From Neobacillus soli NBRC 102451 (GTDB lineage Bacteria > Bacillota > Bacilli > Bacillales > Cytobacillaceae), in contig NZ_BCVI01000042.1 of NCBI RefSeq assembly GCF_001591665.1, positions 1 to 64,000 of the forward strand: a stretch of DNA of 64,000 nucleotides, read 5' to 3'. This document shows positions 35,158-44,460 of the stretch, piece by piece. Position numbers and translations under genes: made by a program. The notes under the pieces were generated by a model, which was not told the DNA's origin, did no database searches, and was given only the letters and a program-made list of their open reading frames with translations. Each line of letters opens with the position of its first letter. Position 1 is the first letter of the stretch.

Positions 35158-35425
35158 CTTTCCCTTCCATTTAAAAAAGTTTAGGTTCGAATCTTATTGT
35201 TATCTTATGGAAAGTGGTTTATTGTCGTGCAGCCATTGAATGTATTTGACCTTCTTTGAAATGTATGAAGAAAGATGGGTAAAAATGCAATATAGGGTCA
35301 ATAAGGGTCGCGGGACAAAATTCCTTTATTCCTCTGCCAAAAAACAATTATATGCCTATCAATTTTTACCCCTGTCCAACATTAGATAAAGAAACAAGAA
35401 TTATTATGAATAGGGATGGATGGAA
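35158..35425. other. Intergenic region upstream of ykuK and the zinc-ribbon gene
   Basis: About 270 bases serving two divergent genes. No clear palindrome or promoter could be fixed. GGGTCAATAAGGGTCGCGGG near 35295 is unlike its AT-rich surroundings. Confidence 0.4.
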
Positions 35426-35584
35426 ATGGCAAAGAGAAACCGGGGAAAAACAATCAGCTACCTGCCTTCAAATGGACGGGGGACATGCCCACTATGTGGA
35501 CGAACGGGAGTAAAACTCCTATATCCACATAAAACAGAAACAAACCAAACCATCAAAGTCTGCAAAAACTGCCGAAAGAAATAA
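35426..35584 (+). CDS. 52-residue zinc-ribbon protein
   Basis: Short ORF: MAKRNRGKTISYLPSNGRG begins it, followed by CPLCGRTG and a second pair CKNC near the end (Cys21, Cys24, Cys46, Cys49). Two CxxC knuckles 22 residues apart fit a zinc ribbon. It is rich in Lys/Arg, suggesting RNA or ribosome contact, but function is unknown. ATG 35426 follows AGGGATGG. I recall similar short proteins in other Bacillaceae. Confidence 0.72.
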   Translation: MAKRNRGKTISYLPSNGRGTCPLCGRTGVKLLYPHKTETNQTIKVCKNCRKK

Positions 35585-35589
35585 CATTG

Positions 35590-35670
35590 GGTGTCAGGTA
35601 CCATCAGCGTGAGGCACTGTCAGCGTGTACACGGTGGGTGGACAAATGTGTTTTTGTGGTGCCTGACACC
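35590..35670 (+). repeat. Dispersed palindromic element, long copy
   Basis: Left arm GGTGTCAGGTACC (one change) at 35590-35602, right arm GGTGCCTGACACC at 35658-35670. The centre is enlarged by CATCAGCGTGAGGCACTGTC and contains GGGTGGACAAATGTG. A further TTGTGGACAC and GGGTGGACAA trail to about 35705. Confidence 0.85.
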
Positions 35671-35923
35671 ATTTGTGGACACTTATATTCCTGGGGTGGA
35701 CAATGTTGATTTGCCATTTCATTAACATGTAATAATATCTTACCTGGTTCATAGAATAATAGTGTGTGGGATTTTGGATTACTTTTATCCTAGTTAGGAC
35801 TTTTATTGATTGCTTTGTTAGGAGAAAGGTAGGATGGTGTTTTGTTGGTTAATATATTAGAGTAAATATAACTTAGTGAAGATTCATAATAGATAGTATT
35901 TATACATAATAAGGAGGATATGA
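35671..35923. other. Upstream region of the M14 gene
   Basis: About 250 AT-rich bases after the palindromic element. The ribosome site AAGGAGGAT lies at 35911-35919. No strong promoter could be picked with confidence; TTAGTGAAG and several TATTTAT-like boxes are candidates. Confidence 0.4.
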
Positions 35924-38311
35924 ATGAAGAAGAATAAGAAAAAGACAGTTGCAGGGCTTTTGGCTGTAGGATTGCTTACCACTATTCCGATGACCACTGG
36001 ATTTGCTGAGGGTCCAAAATGGACAAACGTCAATGTATACGAAGAGCAGGATGGGAGCAAGTTTAATAGTGAAAACTATGACTTTGTAAAATTTTCGCAA
36101 ATCGGCTCCAAGTTGAAGGACATTGAGAAGCAATCAAATCGGATCAAGGTCGAGGTACGCGGAACATCTGCGGATGGACATCCTTTGTACGTGGTCACCA
36201 TCGCAGATCCCACTACACAAGGGAAGTTTGGAAAATTCCAAGCTCTAAGAAAACAAATGTTTAAAAATCCGGGGAAAGCCCAGGATTGGATTGCCAACAA
36301 TCAGGATTTTAAAGTCCCAATCATGATCAACGGTTCCATTCATGGTACAGAGTTTGCCGGGAGTGACGCCATTCTTCAGTTAATTGAACGTTTTGCAACA
36401 CAAAATGATCAAGAGACGAAAAATATTTTGGCAAATAACATTCTCATTTTTAATGTCGTGCAAAACCCAGACGGACGTGTGGATGCTACCCGTTTTAATG
36501 GGGAAGGAATCGACTTGAATCGTGACTTTATCACCCAGTCCCAGCCAGAAACGAAAGAAACCGTGGGGCTTATTAAAGAATGGAACCCGATGGTATTTTT
36601 AGATACGCATGGGTACGTGAAAAATTACAGTCCAAACCTGCAAGGCTTAATTGAACCATGTACACCGCCGCATAATCCGAACTATGAGTATGATCTATAT
36701 AACAAGTGGGCGTACCAGCAGGCAGAAGCGATGGAAGCAAACATCATGAAGAATAAGGGGCAATTCTCAAGTAGCAACCTATATCAAAACATGAAGGGTG
36801 TCTACGTTCCTCAGCGGAATGACAAAGATGGATGGGATGATTATCCCCCAATTTTCACACCAATGTATGCAATGTACCATGGAGCTTACGGTCATACGTT
36901 AGAAACACCAACGAATGATTGGGATGGTGTCCGCTGGATGTACAATGCCATAATAGGCGCTCTGAATTTTGCTACAGAGAACAAACAAGCAATGATTACC
37001 GACCAAATTGAAATGTTTAAACGGGGCATCAATTTTGATCATCCATTCCATAAGGACGGGTTCTTCCCTAAAGCCTATATCCTTCCAGTTGATGAAAAGG
37101 ATCCGACAGTAACGAACAAGGCGGTTAATCATTTAATCAACAACGACATTGATGTGGTTCAAGCGCCGAAAGCATTTGTTGTGGATGGAAAATCCTATCC
37201 CAAAGGGACGTATATCGTTAAGATGGATCAGGCAAAGGCTGGCTTAGCTAATACGATGCTTTGGGCTGGAGAAGATATTACCAACGATATTGCTGCAATG
37301 TATGATATTTCTGCATGGAGTTTACCGGAGCTTTGGGGCTTTAAAGCAGTGGCTACACAAAGTTCTGTTGATGTGACCACAACTAAGGTAAATAAAATTA
37401 CGGAACAAGGTTCGGTTTCCGGCAAAGGTCCATTTATGATTCCGAACAGCTCCGTCAAAGCTGTTGAGCTAGTAAATACTCTTCTTCAACAAGGTGTTGT
37501 AGTAAAACGTGATGCAGAGGGCAACTTCTACACAGAAGAAGTTGCGAATAAAATCTCTGCTGCTGTGAAAGCATCCGGATTGCAGATTGAAAGTACCACA
37601 AAAGTACCAACTGGTGCAACTGCATTATCTAGTTTAAAAGTGGCTATTTTTAAAGACGGCGGGATGGGTAAAGTCCAGTCCCACAGCGGTACAAAGCTTG
37701 CCTTGGAACGACTAGGCTTCGACGTTGCCGAAGTGTCGCCAGTTGAAGTAGTCGAAAACGGCCTTAAAGGTTTTGATGCCTTTGTTTATAGTGGTACAGC
37801 TAGCTTGATTTCCTCAAACTTAAGCGCAGCCAACAAGGAATTTGGTTTACAGGACAAGGCACAAGAAGCAAAGTTAAAAGCGAACATTACAGACTTTGTT
37901 AGCAAAGGTGGAAAGTATGTTGCAGTAGGATCGAGTGCTTCACAGGCCACAAAAACACTCGGTTTAACGGATGACACCATTAATGCGGGAGGATCCAATA
38001 GTAATGGGATCGTAAAAGTCAACTATGACGGTACTGGTTTAACAGCTGGTTATGGTCAGGATGATCTTGGGTTTGTCTATCGTCCAACATGGTATAGCAA
38101 TACTGGAAATGATAAGGTTGTCGCGGCCTATGCAAATACGAACGATTTCTTCGTGGCAGGCCATTGGAGAGGTAACACCTCTGCCAAAGGTCAGGCTGTT
38201 ATCGTCAAAGAGCAGGATAAAGACGTGACCATGATTGGCTTGGAGGCAGGCTTCCGTGACCATACTGATTACCTGTTCCGCCTATTATCCAATGCGATTT
38301 TTGAAAAATAA
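35924..38311 (+). CDS. Secreted M14-family zinc carboxypeptidase-like protein with C-terminal domain
   Basis: 795 residues. The signal peptide (about 1-28, cleavage near GFA-EG) is followed by an M14 domain. Zinc ligands are His140 and Glu143 in SIHGTEF and His229 in DTHGY; the catalytic Glu is Glu327 in TLETP. DLNRDF is the substrate-binding loop. After about 400, extra domains include a Rossmann/GATase-like segment (LKVAIFKDGG to VYSGTASLIS). It likely trims peptides or cell-wall/amide substrates outside the cell. ATG 35924 follows AAGGAGGAT. It points at a second large M14 gene on the opposite strand. Confidence 0.87.
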   Translation: MKKNKKKTVAGLLAVGLLTTIPMTTGFAEGPKWTNVNVYEEQDGSKFNSENYDFVKFSQIGSKLKDIEKQSNRIKVEVRGTSADGHPLYVVTIADPTTQGKFGKFQALRKQMFKNPGKAQDWIANNQDFKVPIMINGSIHGTEFAGSDAILQLIERFATQNDQETKNILANNILIFNVVQNPDGRVDATRFNGEGIDLNRDFITQSQPETKETVGLIKEWNPMVFLDTHGYVKNYSPNLQGLIEPCTPPHNPNYEYDLYNKWAYQQAEAMEANIMKNKGQFSSSNLYQNMKGVYVPQRNDKDGWDDYPPIFTPMYAMYHGAYGHTLETPTNDWDGVRWMYNAIIGALNFATENKQAMITDQIEMFKRGINFDHPFHKDGFFPKAYILPVDEKDPTVTNKAVNHLINNDIDVVQAPKAFVVDGKSYPKGTYIVKMDQAKAGLANTMLWAGEDITNDIAAMYDISAWSLPELWGFKAVATQSSVDVTTTKVNKITEQGSVSGKGPFMIPNSSVKAVELVNTLLQQGVVVKRDAEGNFYTEEVANKISAAVKASGLQIESTTKVPTGATALSSLKVAIFKDGGMGKVQSHSGTKLALERLGFDVAEVSPVEVVENGLKGFDAFVYSGTASLISSNLSAANKEFGLQDKAQEAKLKANITDFVSKGGKYVAVGSSASQATKTLGLTDDTINAGGSNSNGIVKVNYDGTGLTAGYGQDDLGFVYRPTWYSNTGNDKVVAAYANTNDFFVAGHWRGNTSAKGQAVIVKEQDKDVTMIGLEAGFRDHTDYLFRLLSNAIFEK

Positions 38312-38321
38312 AATGAAGAAC

Positions 38322-38354
38322 AGGCCTGGTTCAGCGATGAATCAGGCCTTTTTG
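38322..38354 (+). terminator. Terminator of the plus-strand M14 gene
   Basis: AGGCCTGGTTC / GAATCAGGCCT (one G-U) with loop AGCGAT, then TTTTT. Confidence 0.85.
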
Positions 38355-38410
38355 GTGCATCGAGGGGTTATTTATTTTAAAAATGGAAGTTAGCTTTAAT
38401 TTCAAGGGGG

Positions 38411-38444
38411 CAAATAAAAAGGTTGACCCCGTAAGGTCAACCCC
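38411..38444 (-). terminator. Terminator of the minus-strand M14 gene
   Basis: On the minus strand GGTTGACC, TTACGG, GGTCAACC followed by TTTTTATTTG. It lies just after the stop codon of the M14 gene at 38454. Confidence 0.85.
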
Positions 38445-38453
38445 TTCTACAAG

Positions 38454-40859
38454 TTATTTAATTGTAATGCTTACAGAGTTATAGTTTTTCCCATTGCCGA
38501 GTGGATTGTAATTTTTCTCAATATTTCCAGCGGCGTCAACGGCAAACCAGTTGATGGTAGTTGTTTTAGCAACTTTCAATGTTTCGGCACCTTCACGGGT
38601 ACCGCTTAATTTAATATGTGCCGATTCAAAAGTAGGACGGCTGCCGTCAAGAGTATAGTAGATGGTTGCTGCTTCACTTGTATCAAATTTTACATCAACC
38701 GGGCCTTGGAATTTACCATTGCCAGGTACCGCTTTAGTGGAAGGCGGCTGGTGGTCTTTTGCGTTGTTATACGCTACTTTAATCATTCCAATCAGGCCGT
38801 TGGAAAATTCCATCGCTTCTTCATGGCCTTCAGAGAAAGCTGGCTGGAATCCAACCCCTTGCCATTTTTTCGTGTCCTTATTCCATAAATCTGCCCCTAC
38901 TTCGAAATCCCAGGCATAAATTCCTTTTTCGTACCATAGATAATCAGCGGAATTACCTGCTGCTGAGTAGAGAACATCAGGAACTGGACCGGTACGACTT
39001 GGGAGAATGACAGTACCGCGGTGGTCCTGAATGTCGTTTAACATGATATCCGATACGGCCCAGTAAAATGCCTCTTCGCCGGCAGTTGGACGTGGAAGTG
39101 TCTTGCGGTCTGGATCGTACGCACCTGGTGACCACATAAAGTAACCGCCGTAGCTGTGAATATTCATCGCAAACTTAATGTTCGTAAATTTGTCAGCCAG
39201 CCAGACAAGGTTTTTTGCTTCAGGTTCAGAGTTTTCAGCTGGTCCTGCATATGTGCCACTTCTACATTGTGTTGTAGAGGCACCGACAAATCCATCAAAA
39301 GCTGAGCCGACAGAGTGGTTTCGATTTAAGTCTACTCCCCAGGAAGTGCGATACCCAGGATCTGACTCAGCTGGTCCGCAATAATTTGTCATATTTTTCC
39401 TCTGTGAATTGTAATCATAGAAGCTGTAATGGGCTCCATCGGGATTCACAGATGGTACAAGGAAAATATCAAGGTTATTGACTAGCTGCTTTGTCTCGCC
39501 GTCGCTATTATAGTTGCGAAGCAGGCGTTCTGCTGTTTCAATCGTTACAAGAGGGGTTACCCATTCACGGGCATGTTCTTGGGCGTACCCTAGCACACCT
39601 GGTTTTGAACCATCACGATGTTTTCCGATGCGAATCGCTTTTACCGTAAATGGATCACGGGATATGTTTGCTGGGGCTTTTAATCCGTCAGTTAACTTCG
39701 CAGTTGTTGGTGCAACCACTCCCGCACCAGCGTTGCCGCGATATGTGGTCGCGGATACAAGTTGTTTTGCATCAGAGTTTATGGCATCGACCACTTGTTT
39801 TGCAGTAGTTATTATTTTACCTGATGAATCAGTAGCTAAATCTACTAAAATATTTTTACCCACTACAGTGACTTTCAGTGAAGCATTATTAGCTGCAGGA
39901 ATCTTGAATTCTACCGATACATCATTTCCACCTTCATGTCCCCATGCTTTAGATGTCACCACAACAGATGTATTGTTAGTAGTTCCCATTTGAGCCTGGG
40001 CAAGGCGTCTATATCCATTTGTTTTATTTGGCATTTCGATGATTTCTACCAAGTCAGGGAACTCTTTCGCTAGTTTTTCAGCTCGTTCATATAATTCTGT
40101 TGGATCCATATAATGGTCCACAAAATCTTTGACATAATGTTTTTTTGGGTTACCAGGCTTGTCCGCACCGAGCCACTGCGTAACAGCACTGGTAGCCGTT
40201 CCACCTAAATTACTTGTTACTTTTACAGATGAAGGTACGGCGCTAACCGGTACTTCAAACCAGTGATACATATATTCTCCGTAATCCTCAAACCTGTTAA
40301 GTGTTGCTGATTTTTCAACGCCGTTCTCTGTCCAGGTAGCCGTTAGAGCCGTGCTTGCTGTAGTGCCAGCACTAGATTTTGCCTCGACATAAAGGAATGT
40401 CTCAGATTGATTTGTATAATGGTTGGCGCGGAGGATTTTAACGGTATCCTCGCTAGCAGTTAGACTTGCTTCGACTTGCGCAGCTGCCTGCCGCTCTGCC
40501 GTTCTAGCATTCCATTCCTTCTCCGTGATTAGAGTGTCTTTCACCTTAATACCAAATGTCTTTAACATGGCAATCTCAGAAGGTGTAACAACTGCATCCA
40601 CTTCAAGAATTCCATTGTGTTCAGTAGCCCTGTGGGTAAGGTCAATACCCAGTTCAAGCAGCTTATCCTTAGCTTTCTGATTAGGAACCTCTAGTTGAAC
40701 AACTGAGACTGATTCTTCCTGAGGCAGTGGCTGGTCAGGCTGCCCGACCGCTGAAGTTGGAGTACTTAGTCCAGGGTAGAACGTCGAGAAGCCTAGACCG
40801 GTTATGGCAGTCATAACCATTAAATTCCTTTTCCATTTCTGCTTTTTTATTCTTGCCAA
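38454..40859 (-). CDS. Secreted M14 zinc carboxypeptidase with inserted domain and CHB_HEX-like tail
   Basis: 801 residues. Signal peptide about 1-38. A propeptide-like and beta-sandwich region spans to about 240. The M14 domain begins near DHYMDPTELYERAEKLAKEF. Zinc ligands are His429 and Glu432 in QEHAREW and His568 in NIHSYGG; catalytic Glu653 is in WDFEVGADLW. Residues about 291-398 (TTNNTSVVV to KLTDGLKAP) form an insertion inside the M14 fold, just before the zinc motif. The C-terminus (about 705-801, TIYYTLDGSRPTF, WFAVDAAGNIE) is a chitobiase/hexosaminidase C-terminal-like beta domain, possibly for wall or polymer binding. It resembles zinc carboxypeptidase T-type enzymes. Confidence 0.87.
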   Translation of the reverse strand: MARIKKQKWKRNLMVMTAITGLGFSTFYPGLSTPTSAVGQPDQPLPQEESVSVVQLEVPNQKAKDKLLELGIDLTHRATEHNGILEVDAVVTPSEIAMLKTFGIKVKDTLITEKEWNARTAERQAAAQVEASLTASEDTVKILRANHYTNQSETFLYVEAKSSAGTTASTALTATWTENGVEKSATLNRFEDYGEYMYHWFEVPVSAVPSSVKVTSNLGGTATSAVTQWLGADKPGNPKKHYVKDFVDHYMDPTELYERAEKLAKEFPDLVEIIEMPNKTNGYRRLAQAQMGTTNNTSVVVTSKAWGHEGGNDVSVEFKIPAANNASLKVTVVGKNILVDLATDSSGKIITTAKQVVDAINSDAKQLVSATTYRGNAGAGVVAPTTAKLTDGLKAPANISRDPFTVKAIRIGKHRDGSKPGVLGYAQEHAREWVTPLVTIETAERLLRNYNSDGETKQLVNNLDIFLVPSVNPDGAHYSFYDYNSQRKNMTNYCGPAESDPGYRTSWGVDLNRNHSVGSAFDGFVGASTTQCRSGTYAGPAENSEPEAKNLVWLADKFTNIKFAMNIHSYGGYFMWSPGAYDPDRKTLPRPTAGEEAFYWAVSDIMLNDIQDHRGTVILPSRTGPVPDVLYSAAGNSADYLWYEKGIYAWDFEVGADLWNKDTKKWQGVGFQPAFSEGHEEAMEFSNGLIGMIKVAYNNAKDHQPPSTKAVPGNGKFQGPVDVKFDTSEAATIYYTLDGSRPTFESAHIKLSGTREGAETLKVAKTTTINWFAVDAAGNIEKNYNPLGNGKNYNSVSITIK

Positions 40860-41250
40860 AATACTGCACCCCCAAAATTCTCGTAAAATTTTAATACAAG
40901 CTCATTGTAAACTCAATTTTCGTGATATTTTGTCAAAATACCAAAGTATAAATCAATATTCGTCCTACAAAAATTTCAGAACTCGAAAAATTACCTATTA
41001 TATTAAAAGATTAATTAATAGGAGGAATTAACTATTATAAAAGTCTACTGATTCTTGGGGAGGCTAATGATATTGTAGGTTTAGATTTGAAAGTCCTTAT
41101 TTTGTAATACCTTCCATGGAGAAGTCAAGGAATGGGCAAGTTGTGGTTCCCGAAAAATGCTGTCGATTTTTATCGTTTAATGGAAAAGCACTCAATTAAT
41201 TTTTCCACCAAGCATCGGTTCATGAACCAATTTCAATCTAATTGTCCACC

Positions 41251-41287
41251 GTGGGTGGACAATTGTATTTTCGCGGTGCCTGACACC
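41251..41287 (+). repeat. Dispersed palindromic element, core plus right arm
   Basis: GGGTGGACAATTGTATTTTCGC then GGTGCCTGACACC at 41275-41287, trailed by ATGGACACC. No left arm; TTGTCCACC sits where it would be. Confidence 0.8.
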
Positions 41288-41320
41288 ACATCAATGGACA
41301 CCACATTATTTTCAAGCACA

Positions 41321-41358
41321 AAAAAAGATTGAGCGAAAAATGTCGCCCAATCCTTTTT
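41321..41358 (-). terminator. Terminator of the NSS transporter-metS transcript
   Basis: On the minus strand GATTGGGCG, ACATTTTT, CGCTCAATC followed by TTTTTT; both sides are flanked by A/T runs. Confidence 0.85.
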
Positions 41359-41372
41359 AATGTGATCTTCGA

Positions 41373-41477
41373 TTATGATTTCCTTGAAACTCTTACGACA
41401 TTGTAAATACTTGCGGCTAGACCGCCCCATATGATGACTATTCCCACAATCATCATTGTAATTGCGCTTCCTGACAT
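41373..41477 (-). CDS. metS: MetS-type small subunit of the NSS transporter
   Basis: 34 residues: MSGSAITMMIVGIVVIWGGL then AASIYNVVRVSRKS. A single membrane helix with a short positive tail is exactly the MetS small-subunit pattern seen beside MetP-type sodium-dependent methionine/alanine importers. Its ATG lies one base after the transporter stop codon, and AAGGAGG sits in the transporter's 3' end, so the two are co-translated. Too short for routine gene calling. Confidence 0.85.
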   Translation of the reverse strand: MSGSAITMMIVGIVIIWGGLAASIYNVVRVSRKS

Positions 41478-41478
41478 G

Positions 41479-42984
41479 TTAGGCGACCTCCTTTTCAGTG
41501 TCTAAACTTACATTAGCTTTCCATTTCTTTCTGGACAATAGGATTCCTGCAACTAGGGTCACCGCCACGACTAGCAGCCCGGCCCACATAATAAGCGATG
41601 TAGGATAGCCTTCGTAATTTTTCTGTAGGTTTTGGCGGATGTTGTCAAACATCATAAACCCTAGAACAAGTGGTGTTATAACCCCAAGACATACCTTCCA
41701 CCATGCCCCGGTACGTAAGTCGGAAATGGCGTTAGCATGTGATTGTAACCCACCCAAGCCTTTAAAGACCCAAGCCATTAAAACTACTTCAGCCAATCCA
41801 GCGGTTACGACCCCAAAGTTATTGATGAAATAATCAACTACATCAAGGAAATACAAGCCGCCATTTGTTGCGAAAAGTAAAGAAATGACAGTTGCTGTTA
41901 GCCCGCCCATCAATACCGCCTTTGTCCGTGATACATGGAATTTTTCCTGAACTCCGGCAACAAACGTTTCTACAATGGAAATGAGTGATGTCATCCCGGC
42001 AAAAACTAGCGAAAGGAAAAACAATATACCGAATAATCCATTCAGGCCTGGGAATTCATTAATAATGCTTGGGAAAACCACGAAAGCTAGCCCAATTCCG
42101 CTGCTAACCACTTCATCAATAGGTACTCCCTGCTGTTTTGCCATAAATCCTAGTGCCGCGAAAACCCCGATCCCAGCTAGTAGCTCAAAGCCAGAGTTGG
42201 CAAAGGCTGTAATAAACGCATTGTTATTAATATCTGATTTCTTTGGAAGATAGCTAGAGTAAGTAATCATGATGGCAAATCCAATTGATAAAGAAAAGAA
42301 TATTTGCCCATAGGCGGCAATCCATACTTTTCCGTTTAAGATCATATCCCAGTTCGGCTTGAAAAAGGCATTTAATCCTTCAACAGCTCCGTCTAGGGTT
42401 AAGGCACGAACAACGATAATCATAAACATGATGACAAGAGTGGGAATGAAGATTTTATTCAGTTTTTCAATCCCTTTTGAAACACCACGATATAGAACAA
42501 ACAGTGCAACGGTCCAGACAAATAGCAATGGAATCACAACGCCAGGAACCAACCCGCCAATCTCACCAGGCTTTGCGGATAGCTTTAATACTTTTCCAAA
42601 CAAGAATTTATTAGGGTCTGTTCCCCATTGGGTACCGACTGAAAAAATAGCGTATTTAACCGCCCATGCAATGATGACGGCGTAATAGGTACAAATGACA
42701 AAGGAAATTAGCACCTGCCACCAGCCAAGCCATTCTGCTTTCTTATTGAAGCGGAAGAAAGAAAGTGGCGCCGATCCTCTATATTTATGACCAATCGTAA
42801 ATTCCATAATCAAGATGGGAATTCCCGCGGTTAATAGGGCGAATAAATAGGGTAAAAAGAAAGCTCCGCCTCCATTTTCATATGCAACGGCTGGAAATCG
42901 CCAAATATTCCCCAATCCGACTGCAGAACCAACGGCTGCCATAATGAAACCGTACCTTGAACTAAACTGCTGACGTTTCTCCAT
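41479..42984 (-). CDS. Sodium-dependent amino-acid transporter (NSS family, MetP-like)
   Basis: Neurotransmitter:sodium symporter family protein, 501 residues with about twelve helices. SSRYGFIMAAVGSAVGLGNIW holds the sodium- and substrate-binding unwound part of TM1, and ENGGGAFFLPYLF is TM2. It imports a hydrophobic amino acid with Na+; the adjoining MetS subunit suggests methionine or alanine. ATG 42984 follows AGGAGGAAT. Divergent from the M20 amidohydrolase gene. Confidence 0.9.
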   Translation of the reverse strand: MEKRQQFSSRYGFIMAAVGSAVGLGNIWRFPAVAYENGGGAFFLPYLFALLTAGIPILIMEFTIGHKYRGSAPLSFFRFNKKAEWLGWWQVLISFVICTYYAVIIAWAVKYAIFSVGTQWGTDPNKFLFGKVLKLSAKPGEIGGLVPGVVIPLLFVWTVALFVLYRGVSKGIEKLNKIFIPTLVIMFMIIVVRALTLDGAVEGLNAFFKPNWDMILNGKVWIAAYGQIFFSLSIGFAIMITYSSYLPKKSDINNNAFITAFANSGFELLAGIGVFAALGFMAKQQGVPIDEVVSSGIGLAFVVFPSIINEFPGLNGLFGILFFLSLVFAGMTSLISIVETFVAGVQEKFHVSRTKAVLMGGLTATVISLLFATNGGLYFLDVVDYFINNFGVVTAGLAEVVLMAWVFKGLGGLQSHANAISDLRTGAWWKVCLGVITPLVLGFMMFDNIRQNLQKNYEGYPTSLIMWAGLLVVAVTLVAGILLSRKKWKANVSLDTEKEVA

Positions 42985-43285
42985 AATAATATTCCTCCTA
43001 TAGTTAAACCATTATTCAAAAGATTCAGATAACTATTTAATTATCTTAATATAACTTTAAATGTTCAGGGTGTCAAAAGGTATTTTGTCGAAACTTTGGT
43101 TATTTTAAAAATCCATTTGAAAAAACGGGATAAATAATGGTGGATTTTGGATGCAATATCAATTATTTTACTTTGTTAAAAACCAAATTTAAAAGGATTT
43201 TGAAATTACTGAAAAGAATTGAAGCGTTAGCTTGTTTTGATGTACTATTTGTATATTAGTTTTTTTGAAAGGATAGGAGTGTTTT
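42985..43285. other. Divergent promoter region
   Basis: About 300 AT-rich bases between the NSS transporter and the M20 gene. Promoters for both must lie here; TTGATG and TATATT near 43238-43258 are a weak plus-strand candidate. No palindromic element is present. Confidence 0.4.
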
Positions 43286-44386
43286 ATGTTGACGGAAAAT
43301 TTTGAAAAAAGAATACTAGCATGGTTTGATCATTTTCACGCCCATCCCGAAGTTAGTTGGAAGGAATTTAAAACTACAAAAACGATTGCAGCTATTCTGG
43401 ACGAACTTGGTGTAACATACCGCCATTTCTCTGATGTAACTGGCCTAATTGCCGAAATTGGCGAAGGTGATGAAGTCATTGCAGTGCGGGCGGACATTGA
43501 TGCCCTCTGGCAGGAAGTGGATGGAAATTGGCAGGGAAACCATTCATGCGGGCATGATGCCAACATTTCAATGGTGCTAGGTGCGCTTCTCTATTTAAAA
43601 AACAAACCGCTTCATAAAAAACTGCGCTTTATTTTTCAGCCTGCTGAGGAAAAGGGGAGCGGGGCAATTGCGATGATGGAACGGGGGGCGATGGACAATG
43701 TGACCCATTTGTTTGGTGTCCACCTTCGACCTGTTGAAGAACTTGTGATGGGCAAGGTTGCCCCTTCGATCCATCACGGCGCTGGTATCTTTTTAGAAGG
43801 GAAAGTCATCGGTGCTGATGCACATGGTGCAAGACCGCATCAAGGGAAAAATGCAATCGATGTGGTTGTGGCGTTACATCAATTTGTTAAATCTATCTAT
43901 CTATCACCGTTCGAGCCTTATTCTGCTAAACTGACAAAAATCATGACAGGCGGAGAGAATTTAAATATTATCCCTGGTGCTGCTGAATTTGCTATTGATG
44001 TTCGTGCCCAAAAAAATGAGGTTTTAGAAAAGCTCAAAGACAGTATTGATAATGGGTTGAACGGCTTGAAAAACCTCTACGGAGTGGAAATGGATTGGAA
44101 ATGGATTGATTTTACCCCTGGGGCTGAAGTTTCGGCAGATGCGGAGGCAATCGCCGATCAAGCCATCCGTTACATTGTCGGGGAAGAGGGCCTTGCCCCG
44201 CCGGTTATTACCTCAGGGAGTGATGATTTTCACTTTTATACCGTGAAGAATCCTGCATTGAAAGCGACAATGATTGGCGTTGGGGCCGACCTTCAGCCGG
44301 GATTACATCATCCAAAGATGACTTTCCAGAAATCAGCACTCGACGTTGGTGCGCGTATTCTTGCGGAAACCTTGTTGCGAGCATAA
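43286..44386 (+). CDS. M20-family amidohydrolase (N-acyl-amino-acid type)
   Basis: 366 residues, cytosolic. VRADIDAL, SCGHDANIS (the Cys/His metal motif of M20D enzymes), FQPAEEKGSGA (catalytic Glu pair) and the C-terminal HHPKMTF are visible; the dimerisation domain lies about 165-280. Members remove acyl or other N-substituents from amino acids. ATG 43286 follows AGGATAGGAG. It is followed by the remains of an enolase-superfamily gene and a GNAT gene, suggesting an original acyl-amino-acid or dipeptide pathway. Confidence 0.88.
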   Translation: MLTENFEKRILAWFDHFHAHPEVSWKEFKTTKTIAAILDELGVTYRHFSDVTGLIAEIGEGDEVIAVRADIDALWQEVDGNWQGNHSCGHDANISMVLGALLYLKNKPLHKKLRFIFQPAEEKGSGAIAMMERGAMDNVTHLFGVHLRPVEELVMGKVAPSIHHGAGIFLEGKVIGADAHGARPHQGKNAIDVVVALHQFVKSIYLSPFEPYSAKLTKIMTGGENLNIIPGAAEFAIDVRAQKNEVLEKLKDSIDNGLNGLKNLYGVEMDWKWIDFTPGAEVSADAEAIADQAIRYIVGEEGLAPPVITSGSDDFHFYTVKNPALKATMIGVGADLQPGLHHPKMTFQKSALDVGARILAETLLRA

Positions 44387-44460
44387 GTGAAAAAACCATA
44401 GATTCAATCAAAACAGCTTTGTTGTCATATTGTTTCTATTGCTGATTTAGGAGCGAAAAA

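Larger units (their letters stand above)
40860..41372. other. Long intergenic region with no recognised gene
   Basis: About 510 bases upstream of the minus-strand M14 gene. A good ribosome-site sequence TAGGAGGAATT near 41019-41029 is not followed by an ORF, so a small gene may have decayed here. The region also holds a half palindromic element and the terminator of the metS transcript. The plus-strand ORF 41132-41332 runs into the repeat and is not credible. Confidence 0.5.

Noticed and set aside
41132-41332. Plus-strand 66-residue ORF
   Set aside because: Half of it is palindromic repeat and terminator sequence, and no ribosome site or family likeness is seen.
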